Source: Acanthococcus lagerstroemiae (taxonomy: Eukaryota; Arthropoda; Insecta; Hemiptera; Eriococcidae). Taken from it: 64,000 nucleotides of DNA. Below, piece by piece: positions 59,685-64,000 of this stretch. Made by a program: the position numbers and the translations under genes. The DNA lies in the NCBI GenBank assembly GCA_031841125.1, contig CM063106.1, forward strand, positions 39,056,001-39,120,000, written 5' to 3'. The first letter of the stretch is position 1; every line of letters begins with the position of its first letter. The notes under the pieces were generated by a model. The model made no database searches and was not told where the DNA came from. It saw only the letters and a list, made by a program, of their open reading frames with translations.

Positions 59685-60350
59685 ACACAATGAAAATGAG
59701 AAAAACAACATTTATGTCGAACAAAGAAGGGATAAACGAAATTTAGACTGATGGAGTAAAGATAAACGGGGTTTACGAATATAAATACGTTGGTTAGATG
59801 AATTCGTTCAAAAATAATACGAAAGTGATAATTAGCCCGAAAATAACATATTTTCATGGAAAGCATTTTTGTCACACAAACTAATTCTAAAAATCAAAAT
59901 GAAATTAAAATCAAAAAGAAGAATTTTGGAATCCTGCGTGACCCCAGTCCTTACCTATGAGATCCAAACTTGCATTCCAACACAAAATCAAGTAAAAAGA
60001 CTCATGACAAAGCAAAACTCAATATTGAGAAGAATCTTCAACATTCGGATGAAGGATAAAGTCAGTTCAACTTCAATCAGAAAGGAAACAGAGGCAAAAA
60101 GTGTAGGTTACATAATCAAAAAACTTAAGTTCAAGTACGCAGGGCACGTAGCAAGGAAAAGGGACCCACAATGGAACCTTCTGAGTACACTGTGGTGTCC
60201 TTTGGATAGAAAGCGTAAGAGAGGGTGCCCTCCGATCCGATGGGTGGACGAAATTCTTAGGAACCCTGCTGGATGGCAACTGCACAGTGCAGAAAAATGT
60301 GAGGCAAGGTTTCAAAAGCTTATTTCGCGCGGTAGGCGATTTAAATGGTG
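59685..60350 (+). pseudogene. RTE-like LINE, C-terminal part
   Basis: Continuation of the element at 55349. The first frame gives KMRKTTFMSNKEG, a stop, then VKINGVYEYKYVG, a stop, and TYFHGKHF. After a one-base shift near 59868 it runs open as LKSKRRILESCVTPVLTYEI, QNQVKRLMTKQNSILRRIFN, FKYAGHVARKRDPQWN, RKRKRGCPPIRWVDEILR and ends FKW before TGA at 60348-60350. PVLTYGxQTW (here YEIQTC), the WAGHVAR motif (YAGHVAR) and RGxPxxRWxDE are the usual tail of these LINEs. The 3' sequence ends GTCGATATTTATTTATTT near 60437. Confidence 0.9.
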
Positions 60351-60438
60351 AGTTTCTAAGTGGTAAATGTACAATTTGTACGTAAAATTGTAAGGTTAAT
60401 GAAGAATCACCTAAAGAAAGTCGATATTTATTTATTTC

Positions 60439-60934
60439 CAGTGAACTCGCGTTAATTCGAAGTTGAAGGGGATTAATGCAGAGTTCGAACTATGCGGAGT
60501 TTCGAAATTGCGGGAGTTCGAGATAGGAGCTGGAAAATGAAAAAAAAAATTCGAAGTAACGGGGTTGTTGTTTTTAACATAAAATTAGATGATTGAATTT
60601 CAGTATAGAGAGGAAAAGAAGACCAGAAAATATGAATGTACCATATCCGCACATGCCGCTTCCAGATAAGGCAAGACTCATGAGTGTAGTGTAGTATGTA
60701 AAATGTAAGAATATGAAGTTCGAATTACCAAAAACAGTGATATCACAACGTTTGAGTTATAGAGGGAAGACTTGCAACGTTCGAATTATAGGAGAATTTC
60801 CGAGAAGCAATTCGAATTATATGAACATTTCCAGCTTTAAGAAATTCGAATTATCCAACGGAAATAAAACAATTGAATTACCGCGACTTTCCCAAGGGGC
60901 CACGAGAATTGTTCGAATTAACGCGAGTTCACTG
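60439..60934. mobile_element. pogo-like MITE, 496 bp, with TTCGAATTA motif array
   Basis: Ends CAGTGAACTCGCGTTAATTC and, inverted at the right, the same 20 bases, continuing into GAA. TA follows the right end; the left flank has TC. CAGTG with a CGnTAATTCGAA continuation is close to pogo/Tigger-type termini, as I know them. Inside, TTCGAATTA or a close form occurs at about 60718, 60779, 60811, 60844 and 60913, and diverged forms (TTCGAACTA, TTCGAAATT, TTCGAGATA) sit on the left. It lies directly against the 3' end of the LINE. Confidence 0.85.
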
Positions 60935-61430
60935 TATTAGGTTCAAACAATTTATAACTCGTGAGTAATGACTTCTTAGGTTTTCAAAACAAATTTACGA
61001 AAACATTGCATGGAACCTCAACGAAAATTAGGTGTATTGTGAAGGCGATACAAAATGCTGGCTCAGATAATTGAACATCATAATTAAAATATTTTTCACA
61101 TTTGTCTATTGTTTACAAAACTATCCATATGTTACGTCATCAAACTTAATCCCATTTAAGACCCTTTCTCCCCCTTGTAATGAACTATACTTAGTTGACT
61201 GACTCCACTCCCTTGGTTTACATAAACACTAGTAAATGTTCCCCAGAATATTAACAGAAAATATTTAAACGCTGAGCTAGTATTGGTTATGATAGAACAA
61301 AATAGCATCTACAAACAAAACTAAAAAATAAGGAAACCCCCTCGAACATTCAATGTAGAAACTTTAGTTCAACTCGTTCATTATGATATTCTATTCTCTG
61401 CAGCTTCCCTTCTCCACACAGCCATACATA

Positions 61431-62690
61431 CAGCGTGTTTCGTCTACTGGTCCTCCCCCTCTTCTTTCAATTGTGAAGCCGGATCTTCACGGGACAAAAA
61501 TAGACTCTCAATCAAGAAGGTGCAGTTTATTTTTGGAGAAAAATGTACATCTCCCCAGAAGGGAGTCTCGAAGGTACAACCAACTTTGGAATTTTGTACC
61601 GTATAAAATATCAAAATATAGGTTTCTGAGATCGCTATCTTTGCATATTGCATCAAATTTTTGATCGTGTCTTGATTCGAACGCAATAATCCCAATTTTG
61701 GGTATGGCTGTAGGAACTGTATGAAGTTTTGAAGTACGGCTTCAAAGTCGCTGATTTCGAATATCTTATCTCCTGTCTGATTAGTCCCAGATTTGGGGGG
61801 ACAAGAGATTCAAATCTCGGACCTAAGAATGATCAAAATTTTGTTTGTAAATTAAATAAATTATTGATTTCCTGATTTTTTTGAGGGGTGGAGGAGATTA
61901 CCAGATTTTTAATCTGGGCCAACCACAAGTTCAACATCTTCCCCACAATTACAAAATTGACCATCGCAAATTTGAGCCCCTACAATCCAAATTTTATCTG
62001 GAAGGGGGATCAATATTACTTAGCAAATGTATCTGTTAAGTTACGGAAGTAAACGAAGTATTATCTTGTCAACTTCGCGTATACGGCTAAACAGGATGTT
62101 TTCAAAATTTGTCCCCCTCCCTTCTTTATATATGATAATCGCAAGGTTAAATCTTCACGGGACAAAAAAATAGATCTTTAAGAAAAACAACGAAACACAC
62201 AAAAATCACAAAATTAAAAAATAAATACGATAAGCACTAAAGGTTTATACAAACATTACAAAAAATGATCGAAGCTTCTAGAGGGCACAAAACTAACCAA
62301 AATAAAATAAACAACTCATGACCAGCAATTACTGCCTAAAATTATTTCATATTTAACTCAGTAGGAGCTGAATGGCATATGGCTTGCAATTTCATGTCCG
62401 TACTATGTTGTATTTACGGAGAATCGAGTATGCAATTTCATATACATAGAAATGATGCATTTACGGGGAACTGAGTATGCAACTTCATATGCATACAAAT
62501 AGCGATGAACATTACCCGGAGTAGAAATATAATCCTATTATTATTTCGTTTCTGAACGCAAAATCGAAACGATGCGGAATAAACGAGGATCTCCAGGTGG
62601 AACAGCTGAGTTTCTTTTTGGGTGAAAAAATTTTCTCTGCCACCAACTTTAGAATCGTAAAGGGAAAGGTAACAAATAAAATATCGAAAT
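61431..62690. repeat. interspersed repeat family A, copy 2
   Basis: Begins CAGCGTGTTTC and follows copy 1 (2754-5605) to about 62640 without the two insertions found there. An internal echo of the start, AGGATGTTTTCAAAATTTGT with CTTCACGGGACAAAAA, lies at 62094-62170. A second echo (ACCAACTTTAGAATC, then TATCGAAATTATT) lies at 62643-62690. The family therefore seems to consist of related units of about 0.6 kb in tandem. No frame. Confidence 0.72.
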
Positions 62691-64000
62691 TATTAGTAAA
62701 CAGCAACCCGTATATTATTTTACAATTTTTTTTTTCTTTTCTTTCGGCGGACACGTAACGTGGCTTAAATTACTTTTGGTGCAAACTTCATTCTTCTGAC
62801 TTGTCATCGTCCTCCACCTCCTCAATGGTTATTCATTTTTGGGTAAATGCCTTCCCATGGCCTCAAAAATGAAAAATCTAAATTCAAAACAGGCATTTAC
62901 GCATAAAATTTCGACGTCGCTTGTTACATCCGACCCCCTGGGGTATCACTGAAGGGGGTAGGGGTAAAATATTTGTCATTTTTCCAAGGTCGTATTCGAT
63001 GTGTAAGTTTTTGAGATCATTGAATTCAATATTTGGGGGTATTTTTTACGTTCGACTTCATGGAGTACCATTGTAGGCGCGAGATTCGAAGATTTGTCAT
63101 TTTCCCAAGACAATATTCTTACAATAGACGGTTAGTGACAGTATAGTGTAAGTATACATATGTCATAGGACGTTTAAGGTGGCCTGAAATATATTTGTAA
63201 ACTTTCTATATATTTTGAAGCCTGGCGGGTCGTTTCTAATAAATTGAAATTACGATCTCGAGAGCGGTCGATGATTTATTTATGTCTTTATCCTTCTACT
63301 GTTCATAAATTTCTGTCGAACGTTCGAAGTTATTTGCGTGACTTAACGAAACTTTTCCTTATTGTTTCCATAAATACTGACAGTAAATCTAAAACGGTTA
63401 CAGTGTATTCAAATAACATTTCACGGATCTTCCAACTCTGACCTATTCAAAATCTAGCGGCCGGATTCACATTTATTAACAGGTATACAAACAGGTCTTG
63501 TATTTCAGTAGTTAGTTACTTAAATCATGAAAACATTTTCGTAGAATGAACTGTGGGAAGTTGAAGAGCATGTCTGCGTAACTCAACTATACATATTCGC
63601 ATTATGTACAAGTAGAGTCTTTTTCCGGGATATTTCTGTACTTCTGGATTTAAAATTACGCGGACCATAATTTGTCAACATCTCGAGAAACTGCTGCGAT
63701 TTCTTGTAACCACAACTAAGTCCAGATTTAAGTCAATTAGATTTTTTTGTGGGGGCCACATAAAATCCAAAGTGTATTCTCGAAAACCAAGAAATTTCGT
63801 ATAGAACTGGAAACATTCATCACTGAAAAAAGTGCGAAATGTCAGCAGAGAAATTTTACAGCGTGAGAGTAAAAATTTTGCGAAAAGATTTCGCGCATTT
63901 ATTGAAGTTAGTTGTAAGCATTTAAGATCTGTAATTTTTAAGAAAAGTCTAGTGAATGATAAATAAAATAAATGGTATGGTTTCACGATAAATTTTTTTT
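62690..64000. other. no gene recognised
   Basis: AT-rich sequence with T runs near 62731. A loose repetition occurs at 62870-63140 (TTTGGGGGTATTTTTTACG, GATTTGTCATTTTCCCAAG, and GGGGTA), where GTATTCnATGTGTAAG-like and CATTTTnCCAAG words occur twice. The 103-codon minus frame at 63675-63986 shows no leader or family motif. Confidence 0.45.

Larger units (their letters stand above)
54982..64000 (-). other. GluCl intron upstream of exon 2 (at least 9 kb)
   Basis: It ends at the exon 2 acceptor. It contains a doubly interrupted LINE, a pogo-like MITE and repeat family A copy 2. I looked for a minus-strand exon with a Met start and hydrophobic leader followed by a donor in the right phase and could not single one out. 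Confidence 0.6.

Overview
This is a 64 kb piece of an AT-rich animal nuclear genome, almost certainly an insect. The identification rests on two short, correctly spliced exons on the minus strand that encode consecutive parts of a glutamate-gated chloride channel (GluCl). Exon 2 is at 54869-54981 (113 bp; residues include NYREKEKEVLDKILG and YDARIRPSGVNGT). Exon 3 is at 23452-23519 (68 bp; DGPAIV, then NLFIRSITTISDVKM). Both have AG/GT splice sites, and the split codon across the junction (G + AT) gives the expected Asp. No other host exon was recognised, so the window is largely intron: 31,349 bp between the two exons, about 23 kb downstream of exon 3 and about 9 kb upstream of exon 2. I cannot name the species.

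Nearly everything else that can be recognised is mobile DNA, mostly decayed and often nested. Left part (1-23 kb): a repeat family (2754-5605) broken by a 605-bp element with a 9-bp target duplication and by a 1161-bp hAT-type element with an 8-bp one; a fold-back element at 7.7 kb; a hAT-type MITE at 10.5 kb; a TIR element at 11.5 kb; a jockey-like LINE 3' end at 12.75 kb; GC-rich minisatellites at 14 kb; a hAT MITE at 15.3 kb; and an RTE-like LINE 3' half at 20.8-21.6 kb on the minus strand.

Middle part (23.5-55 kb, the long intron): a candidate DNA transposon at about 24.9-27.7 kb, with inverted repeats of about 230 bp around a broken gene of a family I recall only as 'uncharacterised'. 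It was split by a 369-bp MITE, which was itself split by a 356-bp hAT MITE. Further right are several hAT-type elements (32.7, 35.0, 38.7, 50.0 kb), a second intact copy of the 369-bp MITE (36.1 kb), a tRNA-derived SINE (40.2 kb), a compact TIR element (48.2 kb) and two inverted copies of a repeat of about 320 bp (49.5 and 51.7 kb).

Right part (55-64 kb, upstream of exon 2): one RTE-like LINE cut first by a 433-bp LTR element (5-bp duplication AGGTC) and again by about 3.5 kb of unclassified DNA; a pogo-like MITE at 60.4 kb; and a second copy of the 2.75-kb repeat family at 61.4 kb.

Because target-site duplications are preserved, the order of many insertions can be read directly. The points of most biological interest are the TE-swollen GluCl intron with a single visible exon 3 and the TIR-flanked uncharacterised gene. 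Element boundaries were found by eye; no alignment or database search was run.
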